Shown here piece after piece: positions 1-7,628 of a DNA stretch of 10,070 nucleotides. Source of the DNA: CAIKXD01 sp035439485 (GTDB lineage: Bacteria; Bacteroidota; Bacteroidia; UBA4408); assembly GCA_035439485.1 (NCBI GenBank), contig DAORKI010000121.1:1-10070 (forward strand). Reading direction: 5' to 3'. Both the position numbers and the translations under genes were made by a program. A model generated the notes under the pieces. It searched no databases and had not been told where the DNA came from. It worked only from the letters and a program-made list of their open reading frames with translations. Each line of letters starts with the position of its first letter. Within the stretch, counting starts at the first letter, position 1.

Positions 1-12
1 CCCGCTACTAAT

Positions 13-43
13 AAAGCGATACTAATTGGTGTCGCTTTTTTTT
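13..43 (+). terminator. Rho-independent terminator of an upstream plus-strand transcript
   Basis: A 10-bp stem pairs 13-22 (AAAGCGATAC) with 29-38 (GTGTCGCTTT), with one G-U pair in RNA and a 6-nt loop at 23-28. It runs directly into eight T at 36-43, the classical intrinsic terminator form on the plus strand. The gene it ends lies to the left of the window and converges on dxs. Read on the minus strand the hairpin is followed by CTTTATT rather than a clean U-run, so it would be at best a weak terminator for dxs, whose stop is 140 bp away. Confidence 0.85.
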
Positions 44-182
44 ATGGAAATTTTTTATGTTTTGAAGCTCACAAAATGAAGCTTTGCTAAATATCGTTGA
101 TTGTTAAATAACAGAAATTCTTCAACCTATTACAATTTGGAAGTTCATTCATTTATTTGCAACCTTTATAAAATGAGTTTTC

Positions 183-2111
183 TTAACTCACCATAGCATT
201 TTTTTTCTCCGCAATTAACTCAATTGCGCAATTATAGATTCCTTGGGCATCATAACCACACTCGGCATAAAGTTCTTTTTGCTCCCCATGATCAATAAAC
301 CTATCAGGGATTCCTAATCTTTTAACCTGTGCTGTGTAACCATTTGATGACATAAATTCAACAACTGCACTACCCATTCCACCAACAATACATCCATCTT
401 CAACAGTAATTACCTTATCGAATTTTGAAAACACTTCGTGCAACAACATTTCATCAATTGGTTTTGCAAAACGCATGTCGTAATGTGCTGCATCTATTCC
501 TTGTTTAGCCAAATTATGGCATGCTTCAATGGCTAAATTACCAATATGCCCTATGGTTAATATGGCTATATCTTTCCCCTCTTTTATTTTTCTTCCTTTA
601 CCAACAGCAATAACTTTCATAGGTTTTTTCCAATCAGTCATAACACCATTTCCTCTTGGGTATCGAATTACAAATGCACCCATATTATCTTGTTGTGCTG
701 TATACATTAAGTTCCTTAACTCTTCTTCATTCATTGGAGCCGAAACTGTGATATTGGGAATACAACGCATATATGCCAAATCATAAGCACCGTGATGAGT
801 TGCTCCGTCAGAACCAGCTAATCCTCCTCTATCTAGGCAAAATACAACATTTAAATTTTGCAATGCCACATCATGCACAACTTGGTCATAGGCTCTTTGC
901 ATAAACGATGAATATATGTTACAAAAAGGGATCATCCCTTGTGTTGCTAATCCAGCAGAAAAAGTAACTGCATGCTGCTCAGCTATTCCAACGTCAAAAG
1001 CCCTATCAGGCATAGCTTTCATCATAATATTTAAGGAACAACCCGATGGCATAGCAGGTGTAATGCCCATAATTTTACTATTCTTTTCAGCAAGTTCAAC
1101 AATAGTGTGTCCAAAAACATCCTGATAGCGTGGCGGTTGTGGTTGAGCAGGAATAACTTTTACAATTTCACCTGTGTCTTTATTAAACAAACCTGGCGAG
1201 TGCCAAACTGTTTGATTCCCTTCTTCTGAAAATTTATACCCCTTGCCTTTTACGGTTAAACAATGCAATATTTTTGGCCCTGGTATGTCCTTTAAATCCT
1301 CCATAATTTTGGCCAAACGCACTACATCGTGTCCATCAACAGGCCCAAAATATCTGAATTTTAATGACTCAAATAAATTACTTTGTTTGAGCATGGTAGC
1401 TTTTATCCCATTTTCAATTTTTGAAGCTATTTCTTGTGCGTTGGGGCCAAACTTGCTTATTTTCCCTAACAATTTCCATACTTCGTCTTTTACCTTGTTA
1501 TAGGTATGTGATGTTGTAATATCAGTTAAATATTCCTTTAAAGCGCCAACATTAGGGTCAATACTCATACAATTATCGTTCAAAACCACAAGTAAATTGC
1601 TATTTTCAACCCCTCCATGATTCAACCCTTCAAAAGCCAAGCCAGCAGTCATTGCTCCGTCTCCAATAACTGCAATATGTTGACGGTCCTTTTCTCCTTT
1701 AAACCTGCTTGCCACTGCCATTCCTAAAGCTGCAGAAATGGAGGTGCTTGAATGTCCTACTCCAAAAGTATCGTAAATACTTTCTTTTCTCTTTGGGAAA
1801 CCACTAATGCCTTTGTAAACTCTGTTGGTGTGAAATACATTTTTTCTACCCGTAATAATTTTATGTCCATAGGCTTGGTGGCCTACATCCCAAACCAATT
1901 GATCATATGGTGTGTTAAAAATATAATGAAGCGCTACTGTTAATTCAACAACCCCTAAGCTTGCTCCAAAATGCCCCCCTTTTACTGAAACAATATCAAT
2001 AATAAATTGCCTTAATTCATCACAAAGTTGAGGTAATTGGTCTTCTTTTAACTTTTTTAAATCCTCTGGGATTTCAATAGTGGAAAGAAGGGGGCCAGGT
2101 TTAATATCCAT
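183..2111 (-). CDS. dxs: 1-deoxy-D-xylulose-5-phosphate synthase
   Basis: This is a thiamine-diphosphate enzyme of the cytosol. It condenses pyruvate with glyceraldehyde 3-phosphate to 1-deoxy-D-xylulose 5-phosphate, the entry step of the MEP pathway and a branch to thiamine and pyridoxal. The 642 residues match the usual size of about 620-640. Visible landmarks: GGHFGAS with H47; DVGHQAYGHK with H78; GVGHSS 117-122; the ThDP/Mg motif GDGAMTAG at 150-157 ending in N180 of the NDN triplet; the GPVDGHD segment at 256-262; the catalytic glutamate E378 in IAEQH; R406 in QRAYDQ; and DGATHHG 435-441. The transketolase C-terminal domain starts near 510. No key residue is missing. The ATG at 2111 places the first conserved helix correctly and has no Shine-Dalgarno sequence. 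It lies 81 bp after the lipoprotein gene on the same strand, and I see no good promoter box in that gap, so co-transcription from upstream is plausible but unproven. Confidence 0.98.
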   Translation of the reverse strand: MDIKPGPLLSTIEIPEDLKKLKEDQLPQLCDELRQFIIDIVSVKGGHFGASLGVVELTVALHYIFNTPYDQLVWDVGHQAYGHKIITGRKNVFHTNRVYKGISGFPKRKESIYDTFGVGHSSTSISAALGMAVASRFKGEKDRQHIAVIGDGAMTAGLAFEGLNHGGVENSNLLVVLNDNCMSIDPNVGALKEYLTDITTSHTYNKVKDEVWKLLGKISKFGPNAQEIASKIENGIKATMLKQSNLFESLKFRYFGPVDGHDVVRLAKIMEDLKDIPGPKILHCLTVKGKGYKFSEEGNQTVWHSPGLFNKDTGEIVKVIPAQPQPPRYQDVFGHTIVELAEKNSKIMGITPAMPSGCSLNIMMKAMPDRAFDVGIAEQHAVTFSAGLATQGMIPFCNIYSSFMQRAYDQVVHDVALQNLNVVFCLDRGGLAGSDGATHHGAYDLAYMRCIPNITVSAPMNEEELRNLMYTAQQDNMGAFVIRYPRGNGVMTDWKKPMKVIAVGKGRKIKEGKDIAILTIGHIGNLAIEACHNLAKQGIDAAHYDMRFAKPIDEMLLHEVFSKFDKVITVEDGCIVGGMGSAVVEFMSSNGYTAQVKRLGIPDRFIDHGEQKELYAECGYDAQGIYNCAIELIAEKKNAMVS

Positions 2112-2192
2112 GTATTGTAATTTTTTATGTTAACTGCAATTATGCAAACAAATTTGTTGGATTATTGTTTTTAACATTTATTGATAATTCAG

Positions 2193-2666
2193 TTAGGGTG
2201 TAATTATTTCTCTAGTGCTTATCACATTGCTCTTATTCAAAGCCCTATCAACTATATATAGTTCATATTTAATGGTGTCAAATTGAGAGAAAGGATCATA
2301 ATAAAATGGTTTTATGGCTATTTTAATTTCTCCTTTAATTGTTTTCTTTTTATTTGAGGTATTCACAATAGGAATGCGATAATTAAAATCAATTGGTAGT
2401 TCACGTTTTACCCATACTCCCATTTGTTTTTCTATGTATGTAATAAAGCAGTTGTAATTATTAGGAGCCACAGTATCATTTTGTGTTAAACCAATATCTC
2501 CATCACCATCTATAAAATTGATATAAAGTTCTGCTGTATCTTTGTTTGCTATGAAACTTTTAAACTCAATAGCTGGCACTGGTGATGCTGTTTGTTTTTT
2601 TAAACAGGAACTAAAAAAGGGAGTCAAACCTAAAAAAAGCAATATGCGCCAAGTATTAGTACTCAT
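2193..2666 (-). CDS. Small hypothetical lipoprotein with DGDGDIG loop
   Basis: A 157-residue protein of unknown function. The N-terminus is a lipoprotein signal: W6-R7, a hydrophobic stretch 8-18, then lipobox FSSC with the acylated cysteine at C21 followed by LKKQ. With no aspartate after the cysteine and an exported neighbour, an envelope location is expected; outer membrane is an inference. The mature part is rich in predicted beta-strand and contains FIDGDGDIGL at 51-60, an Asp/Gly loop of the kind that can bind calcium and is common in small Bacteroidota lipoproteins of unassigned role. The C-terminal half (about 95-157) alternates hydrophobic and charged residues, consistent with a beta-sandwich. 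It starts 32 bp after the T9SS gene stop and precedes dxs, so it probably shares a transcript with the former. I do not recognise a named family. Confidence 0.85.
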   Translation of the reverse strand: MSTNTWRILLFLGLTPFFSSCLKKQTASPVPAIEFKSFIANKDTAELYINFIDGDGDIGLTQNDTVAPNNYNCFITYIEKQMGVWVKRELPIDFNYRIPIVNTSNKKKTIKGEIKIAIKPFYYDPFSQFDTIKYELYIVDRALNKSNVISTREIITP

Positions 2667-2698
2667 TTCAGTTGCTTTTGGTTAATAAATTATTGTGT

Positions 2699-3664
2699 TT
2701 ATTGTCTTAAAAACTTAACAATTTCTCCTTCGTTTGTTTTAATAAAATAAGCCCCTTTGGTTAAATTGTCAGTGTTATATTCTTTGCCATTTGTTACTTT
2801 TCCAACAGTATGTCCAAGCATATCAACAACAACAAAGCTGCATGTTTTGTTTAAGTTTACTTTCCCCCCAAGATTTGGATTTGGATAAATAGAAAGTGCT
2901 TTTTTTACAATTGTTGGTTTATATGTTTCGGTAACAATATCTCTAGTTATATTTATGTCATCTACAGCTAATACAGGACGAGGACCACCTGAATTTTGAG
3001 CTGTTTGATGATATATCCATCTTATTTCTACCATTGGCTGGTTATTACAAGTATCTGGCAAAATAGAAACTAATGTGTCGGCTGTTCCAACTAATTTATA
3101 AGTAACAGAGTCGCTATTGCATGTAAATAAATAATTTCCTGGTACATTGGTGAACGTACCGCTACTGCCAATTCTATATTGACATGCAATACTGTAGAAT
3201 CTAGACACAGGTGTTGAGTCAGAATAAGTGAAATTCGAAATCATACGCCCAATCCACGACACAGAAATGTTTTCACAAGATGTAGTGTTTAAAGCTATAG
3301 TAGCATCTCCCACATAAATGTTGGTGCCTGTTCCATTGCTCATACATGATGCTGTTTGGCTGTTGCCAATGTTTCTAAATCCAAATCCTTGTTGAGCCAA
3401 GCCCTTAATAAAACAGCCCGTATTTAAATCGTAAGCACAAGCCCAGTCTCCATTAGCAGGTGTATTTTCATCTGGATTTTGTGTGCCTAGTGTATGAAAT
3501 TTCATATTTGAAGGATAGGTACCTGCTGGGTTAATTGTAGATGAACTATCCCATTGTAAAAATGTATAGGTACCAGTGCTCAAATCAAAAGAGGTGGGGC
3601 TAGTTTGAGCAAACACAAAAGCAACACTAAAACATAAGATAAGAAGTAAAAACTTTCTTTTCAT
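2699..3664 (-). CDS. Secreted protein with T9SS type A sorting domain
   Basis: 321 residues, exported through Sec and then the type IX system. Residues 1-19 form a signal peptide (MKRK, hydrophobic core, VFA before Q20). Residues 252-321 are a type A C-terminal sorting domain: the YPNP motif at 260-263, a VVVDMLG strand at 278-284 and the final KGAYFIKTNEGEIVKFL strands. Such proteins are released or anchored on the cell surface after the domain is cleaved. The body, about 25-240, resembles a module seen in many secreted Bacteroidota proteins (SFDL..GTYTFLQWD, AGTYPSNMKFHT, GFGFRNIG, VSWIGR, QYRIGSSG, VEIRWIY, LAVDDI). It looks like a beta-sandwich and I know of no assigned function. Several cysteines in the body (76, 84, 107, 130, 161, 182, 205) could form disulfides after export. 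No catalytic motif is visible, so adhesion or ligand binding is a guess. A TAnnTTTG box lies 24 nt upstream. Confidence 0.93.
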   Translation of the reverse strand: MKRKFLLLILCFSVAFVFAQTSPTSFDLSTGTYTFLQWDSSSTINPAGTYPSNMKFHTLGTQNPDENTPANGDWACAYDLNTGCFIKGLAQQGFGFRNIGNSQTASCMSNGTGTNIYVGDATIALNTTSCENISVSWIGRMISNFTYSDSTPVSRFYSIACQYRIGSSGTFTNVPGNYLFTCNSDSVTYKLVGTADTLVSILPDTCNNQPMVEIRWIYHQTAQNSGGPRPVLAVDDINITRDIVTETYKPTIVKKALSIYPNPNLGGKVNLNKTCSFVVVDMLGHTVGKVTNGKEYNTDNLTKGAYFIKTNEGEIVKFLRQ

Positions 3665-3688
3665 AGTAATTATTTAATCAATATGTGG

Positions 3689-3696
3689 CAAATATA
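3689..3696 (-). promoter_or_regulatory. Bacteroidota -7 box before the T9SS protein gene
   Basis: On the minus strand the sequence is TATATTTG, a perfect match to the TAnnTTTG -7 element of Bacteroidota housekeeping promoters. It ends 24 nt before the ATG at 3664, leaving a short 5' leader. The partner TTTG (-33) is only partly satisfied: the nearest one overlaps the end of the upstream glycosyltransferase gene with a 24-nt spacer, slightly longer than usual. It would drive the T9SS protein, the lipoprotein and perhaps dxs. Confidence 0.45.
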
Positions 3697-3714
3697 AACT
3701 AAAAAATCAACTAA

Positions 3715-5034
3715 TTACACCAAACGTTTAAGTTGATTAGCTAGAATCTCACTTTGCTTTTTTCTTGTGTAAAAATTTATTGCCTGCTCATTTAGATGCA
3801 TTGGAAACTCATGCCCATGAAGCCATGCTTCAAGAATATTCTTAATTGCAATATAGGATTCATGTTCAGTATTACAAATTATTCCTTGGCCTGTTTCGGT
3901 AATGATGCGCGCTAATACATCATTATCGGAGGGGCATAAGATGATTGGTTTTCGAGTTGCCAAATAATCGAATGTTTTGGTTCCTGTTACCCCTTTTACC
4001 TGTCCATAAGCCACAAGCAAAAGAACATGAGAGCGCATTTGAACTTCAATTACCTTTTTGCGTGGAACCCGATGTGTGATATGTAAATTTTTTTCAAAAC
4101 CCTCCATCAAGGATTTTATTTTCATCTCTTGATAGATATCATAGCCTGTTCCAATAAAGTTAATTTTGATGTTTGCTTTTCCTTTAAAATCAGTAATAAT
4201 TCTTTTTAGAGCACTAATAAAAATAACGATTTCCTGCATTTCTATCATTGTTCCATTAAAAGTGATATTAAAGTCATCGAACAATTTTGTTTTGCTGAAT
4301 TGTTCAAAATCTTCGGGTATAAACCCATTGTAAATAGTAACCCCTTTTTTGTTAAGAAAAGAACTTATTTTTTCAGTGTTTAACTCAGAAACTGATGTTA
4401 TTAAGGAAGCGTTTGACGTCCATTTTAGTTCAGAATTTCGCTCAATTTTTGAAGTAATTTTGCTGATTATTGGATAATTATTATACCAATGAGATTCTGT
4501 TCTAGTATTCCAGTCATCGCGATAATCAGCTATCCACTTTATTCTATTAAAATCTTTTTTTAAACGATAAGCAAACTTAAATAAAACATATGGATTTGCT
4601 GTTACTACCATTAAGTTTACATCATCATTTTTCTTTAGAAATTGCTTTGTGAAAGAGTAAAAATTGCGAAATGGAATAACAAAATCAACAAAGTTTTGCA
4701 TTACTAATTCCCAAAAAGTAAGCAACTGACGCAGCAATGGAAATTTTGACCTTCCTTTTCGCGTATACAATTTATCTCTAAACGATTGTTTATATGGAAG
4801 GTAATACACCTCAAAAGTTCCAAATTTTTGATGAATAACTGTTTGATGGGTATCATGATGCAAATCCGTAGGGTAATGCACTGGTCTTTCCCAATTTCGG
4901 GTGATAACAATAGGGTAAAAACCAAATTCGCCAAGGTATTTTGCCCAGCTTAAAGCACGCTGAGAAGCAGTAATATTGCACGGTGGAAAGAAGTAACTCA
5001 GTATAAGAATTTTAGTTTTTTTCTCCCCTGGCAT
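3715..5034 (-). CDS. Glycosyltransferase, GT-B fold, family 4-like
   Basis: A 439-residue cytosolic or membrane-associated enzyme expected to transfer a sugar from a nucleotide donor during surface polysaccharide or glycolipid synthesis; donor and acceptor cannot be told from sequence. The N-terminal Rossmann half starts KILILSYFFPP (8-18), the usual opening of GT4 proteins of the WcaI/WbuB type, followed by SQRALSWAKYLGEFG (24-38). IADYRDDW (168-175) and SELKWTSNASLITSVSE (201-217) end this half, and YNGF at 235-238 marks the domain junction. The C-terminal half has the beta-strand INFIGTG (291-297) and the donor-site region G351-T352-K353 with F355-D356-Y357 followed by RKPIILCPSDND, equivalent to the G..K.FEYLA.GKPI motif of the family. 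The acidic residue of the E-x7-E motif is present only as D356. The ATG at 5034 is the first plausible start. It lies 72 bp after the epimerase gene on the same strand. Confidence 0.9.
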   Translation of the reverse strand: MPGEKKTKILILSYFFPPCNITASQRALSWAKYLGEFGFYPIVITRNWERPVHYPTDLHHDTHQTVIHQKFGTFEVYYLPYKQSFRDKLYTRKGRSKFPLLRQLLTFWELVMQNFVDFVIPFRNFYSFTKQFLKKNDDVNLMVVTANPYVLFKFAYRLKKDFNRIKWIADYRDDWNTRTESHWYNNYPIISKITSKIERNSELKWTSNASLITSVSELNTEKISSFLNKKGVTIYNGFIPEDFEQFSKTKLFDDFNITFNGTMIEMQEIVIFISALKRIITDFKGKANIKINFIGTGYDIYQEMKIKSLMEGFEKNLHITHRVPRKKVIEVQMRSHVLLLVAYGQVKGVTGTKTFDYLATRKPIILCPSDNDVLARIITETGQGIICNTEHESYIAIKNILEAWLHGHEFPMHLNEQAINFYTRKKQSEILANQLKRLV

Positions 5035-5062
5035 AAAGTCAAATCTATATCTATTTAAAATT

Positions 5063-5070
5063 CAAATGTA
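5063..5070 (-). promoter_or_regulatory. Possible -7 box before the glycosyltransferase gene
   Basis: The minus strand reads TACATTTG, a perfect TAnnTTTG match, 28 nt before the ATG at 5034. No TTTG is found at the preferred 17-23 nt spacing upstream (the nearest is 26 nt away), so the call rests on the -7 element and its distance alone. If active, it would let the glycosyltransferase be transcribed independently of the epimerase. Confidence 0.3.
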
Positions 5071-5106
5071 GCAAACTCTTTAAAACTATTAAATTTCAAA
5101 TAAAAA

Positions 5107-6186
5107 TTAATTTAATAATGCATTTAAATGCGCTGCTATTTTTTTTGATGCATCTCCTTTACCAAGCACACTATGCTGTTCATTTGGAATCTTGCAATTA
5201 TTAAATGCACTCACAATTTTATGAGCAACAGGTCCTACTTGTACGTTCCATCCCTCGCTTACAGTTTCTATCCATTCGGTTTGGGTATCAGTTAAAATTC
5301 CTGGTACTTTGTGATAATAACACTCTTTTGTAACACCACCCGAATCAGTAATTACCATATGGGCGTTCATTATTAAAGTTTGTGTATCAACATACCCCAG
5401 CGGCTCACAAACAATTATGTTCTTTGATGATAAGTATTCAGAAAGCTCAAAATGCTCAATTGCCTTTTTTGTTCTTGGATGCAGAGGTAAAACTATTGGT
5501 ATATTAATTTGAGATAATCCACTCAATATTTCTTTCAAGTTATTCTTGTTTTCTGTATTAGCTGCTCTATGACAAGTGGCAAAAATATACTGCTTTTGAT
5601 TTAATCGAAATCGATTTAAAATTGAGTTATTTAATTCAATATTTTGTCTGAAAAGCTCTATTAGATCAATCATGATATCTCCGGTATGAAATACATTGTT
5701 GGAGATTCCCATTTCACTAAGCCACTTTAATGCTGTGGGAGTAGCACAAAAATAATAGTCAGCCAAAATATCAGTAATAAGTTTATTTGTTTCCTCAGGA
5801 ATACTTTTATCAAACTCACGCATACCAGCTTCAACATGTGCAAGCTTAATTTGATTTTTTGCAGCAACAATTGATGCTGCAGCTGTGCTATTGGTGTCAC
5901 CAAACACTATAATACAATCAGGTTTTTCAGCCAGCACCACCTTGTTTAATTTTACCATTATATCAGCAATTTGTAAAACTCCATTTTCTGAAATAGCATT
6001 TAAATTATAGTCAGGACTTGGAATATTTAATTCTGTAAAAAAATCTTCTGATAAGTTTTTATCATAATGTTGACCGGTATGTACTATAATTTCAGTGAAA
6101 TACTTTCGAACCTCTTTACTCAAGGCTGCACATTTTATAAACTGAGGCCTGGCTCCCACAACGGTTAATATTTTTTTCTTTACCAT
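5107..6186 (-). CDS. wecB: UDP-N-acetylglucosamine 2-epimerase, non-hydrolysing (WecB/WbpI family)
   Basis: A cytosolic GT-B-fold epimerase that inverts C2 of a UDP-HexNAc, typically UDP-GlcNAc to UDP-ManNAc, for surface polysaccharides. Starting from ATG at 6186 it has 359 residues, close to the family norm of about 360-380; a TTG one codon earlier is less likely. Positions below count from that TTG. Landmarks: GARPQFIK 12-19; HTGQHYD 37-43; GDTNST 97-102; HVEAG 118-122; PEETNK 131-136; HRAANTENK 207-215 with the catalytic-region histidine; LPLHPRT 234-240; and TDSGGVTKE 281-289, the nucleotide-binding loop. All expected acidic residues near the active site are present. The GARPQFIK opening, FF.EL.IP.PDYNL and TEWIETVSEGWN instead of TERPE are also features of the WbpI side of the family, which epimerises a 2,3-diacetamido glucuronate sugar, so the exact substrate is open. 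It precedes a glycosyltransferase gene. Confidence 0.93.
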   Translation of the reverse strand: MVKKKILTVVGARPQFIKCAALSKEVRKYFTEIIVHTGQHYDKNLSEDFFTELNIPSPDYNLNAISENGVLQIADIMVKLNKVVLAEKPDCIIVFGDTNSTAAASIVAAKNQIKLAHVEAGMREFDKSIPEETNKLITDILADYYFCATPTALKWLSEMGISNNVFHTGDIMIDLIELFRQNIELNNSILNRFRLNQKQYIFATCHRAANTENKNNLKEILSGLSQINIPIVLPLHPRTKKAIEHFELSEYLSSKNIIVCEPLGYVDTQTLIMNAHMVITDSGGVTKECYYHKVPGILTDTQTEWIETVSEGWNVQVGPVAHKIVSAFNNCKIPNEQHSVLGKGDASKKIAAHLNALLN

Positions 6187-6347
6187 CAAGCTTAAATTAA
6201 TTTTTTACGAATAACAACATGGTAAAAATACACCAAAAAATTATATCGCTAAATTGTTGTTTTTTTAGAACGGTTCTCATAAAAATGCCTTAATATTGCG
6301 ATGTTGTTCATGTGTTTTTGCTATAAAAATGAAAATTGTTGATACTT
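6187..6347. promoter_or_regulatory. Divergent intergenic region, epimerase / aspartate kinase
   Basis: This 161-bp A+T-rich gap must contain the start signals of both flanking genes because they point away from each other. I found only approximate -7 matches. On the plus strand TAATATTG (6291-6298) differs from TAnnTTTG at one position and lies 49 nt before the kinase ATG, but it lacks a TTG at the right spacing. On the minus strand nothing convincing was seen. No riboswitch-like or leader-peptide structure for lysine or threonine is recognisable, and there is no Shine-Dalgarno sequence before either start. Confidence 0.4.
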
Positions 6348-7613
6348 ATGAAAGTATTTAAATTTGGTGGAGCATCGGTTAAAGATGCTGCTTCTGTTAA
6401 AAATGTTGCTACTATTTTAAGTGAATATAAAAACGAGAAATTATTTGTGGTAATTTCTGCAATGGGCAAAACAACAAATGCATTAGAAGAATTCACAAAT
6501 TCACTTTATCATGATATACAAACTGCAAAAAGCATTTTAGTTAAAATTAAATCGTATCATTTTGAAATTCTAAATGAGTTATTTAAAGATCCTAACCATA
6601 TAGTTTTCAACGAAATACATAATGCTTTTGTAGAACTTGATTGGATGCTTGATGAAATACCTGCTCAACCATATGATCACACCTATGATCAAGTAGTAAG
6701 CTTGGGTGAAATTTTATCAACAAAAATAATTAGTCATTTTTTAAATTATATAGGTGTTAATAATACATGGATTGATGTAAGAGATTTTATGAGAACAGAC
6801 AATAATTATCGTGAAGCAAAAGTTGATTGGAATACAACACAATCGCTTTTTGATTTAAACATGGATAATTATTTTAAAAAGGATCTTATCTGCATAACCC
6901 AAGGATTTATAGGAGGAACGTCAGAAAATTTTACCACAACTTTAGGTCGAGAAGGTTCTGATTATACAGCAAGTATTATTGCTTATTTATGCAATGCTGA
7001 ACAAGTTACCATTTGGAAAGATGTAGCAGGAGTTATGAATGCTGATCCAAAAAAATTTAATGATGCAGTGTTGTTACCACATTTAACCTATCATGATGCT
7101 GTTGAGTTAACTTATTACGGAGCAACAGTTATACATCCAAAAACAATAAAGCCCATTCAAAATAAACATATTCCACTTTACGTGAGAAGTTTTATTAATT
7201 ATCATGAAACAGGAACCGAAATAAATGACACTCTTGCTCAAAATGTGCAAGCATGCTTTATTCATAAACCAGATCAACTGTTATTAAGCCTTTCGGGCAA
7301 AGACTTCTCGTTTATCGTAGAGGACAGTATTAGTAAAATATTTGGTGCTTTAGCATCACTCAGAATAAAGGTAAACCTAATGCAAAATTCAGCCTTAAGC
7401 TTTTCAATTTGTATTGACAACTTTTCCAAAAAAAACATATTAATTGATCTGCTGTCATCCGATTTTTTTGTTCGCTATAACGAAGGAATTGATTTATATA
7501 CAATTAGACACTATAATCAAAAGGCAATTGAAAAAATAATGCTTGGAAAAGAAGTACTATTGGAGCAAAGAAGTCGAAATACTTTGCAATTGGTAGTCAA
7601 AAAAAGTGATTAA
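6348..7613 (+). CDS. lysC: Aspartate kinase, monofunctional
   Basis: Phosphorylates L-aspartate with ATP to 4-phospho-L-aspartate, the first step towards lysine/diaminopimelate, threonine and methionine. Starting at ATG 6348 it has 421 residues; the frame is open to a TTG at 6336, but the ATG gives the typical start MKVFKFGGASV. The kinase domain shows KFGG 5-8, SAMGKTT 37-43, QGFIG 185-189, TLGREGSDYTA 198-208, IWKDVAGVMNADP 222-234 and YGATVIHPKT 257-266. The glutamate in LGREGSDYTA, in place of the LGRGG form, is usual in Bacteroidota. The C-terminus holds an ACT domain (about 310-358) and a second, shorter ACT-like part ending in LGKEVLLEQRSRNTLQLVV. There is no homoserine dehydrogenase domain. 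Which amino acid inhibits it cannot be read from the sequence, and the symbol lysC is used in the generic sense. The membrane glycosyltransferase gene follows after 15 bp, implying one transcript. Confidence 0.95.
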   Translation: MKVFKFGGASVKDAASVKNVATILSEYKNEKLFVVISAMGKTTNALEEFTNSLYHDIQTAKSILVKIKSYHFEILNELFKDPNHIVFNEIHNAFVELDWMLDEIPAQPYDHTYDQVVSLGEILSTKIISHFLNYIGVNNTWIDVRDFMRTDNNYREAKVDWNTTQSLFDLNMDNYFKKDLICITQGFIGGTSENFTTTLGREGSDYTASIIAYLCNAEQVTIWKDVAGVMNADPKKFNDAVLLPHLTYHDAVELTYYGATVIHPKTIKPIQNKHIPLYVRSFINYHETGTEINDTLAQNVQACFIHKPDQLLLSLSGKDFSFIVEDSISKIFGALASLRIKVNLMQNSALSFSICIDNFSKKNILIDLLSSDFFVRYNEGIDLYTIRHYNQKAIEKIMLGKEVLLEQRSRNTLQLVVKKSD

Positions 7614-7628
7614 TTTACACGCTATTAC

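Noticed and set aside
64..84. Repeat GAAGCT at 64-69 and 78-83 with a weak stem AAGCT/AGCTT, considered as a dxs terminator.
   Set aside because: Only five base pairs, and the minus-strand sequence after the stem is A-rich rather than U-rich.
529..1943. Several plus-strand open frames of 60-90 codons antisense to dxs (529-786, 916-1125, 1243-1503, 1752-1943).
   Set aside because: They lie wholly inside a certain dxs gene, have no family resemblance and start without any promoter or upstream signal; they mirror the codon pattern of dxs.
4704..4934. A 76-codon minus-strand frame inside the glycosyltransferase gene.
   Set aside because: Overlaps the real gene in another frame and shows no recognisable protein features.
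6336..6347. TTG upstream start for aspartate kinase; likewise TTG at 6187-6189 for the epimerase.
   Set aside because: In both cases an ATG a few codons later gives the conserved N-terminus of the family, and nothing supports use of TTG.
6329..6361. A ten-codon frame (ATG AAA ATT GTT ... TAA) overlapping the aspartate kinase start in another frame, considered as a leader peptide.
   Set aside because: It lacks runs of lysine, threonine, isoleucine or methionine codons and has no attenuator hairpin after it; frames this short are expected by chance in A+T-rich DNA.
6308..6496. A 62-codon minus-strand frame over the start of the aspartate kinase gene.
   Set aside because: It overlaps the KFGG kinase N-terminus, which is certain, and its translation is a low-complexity antisense shadow.
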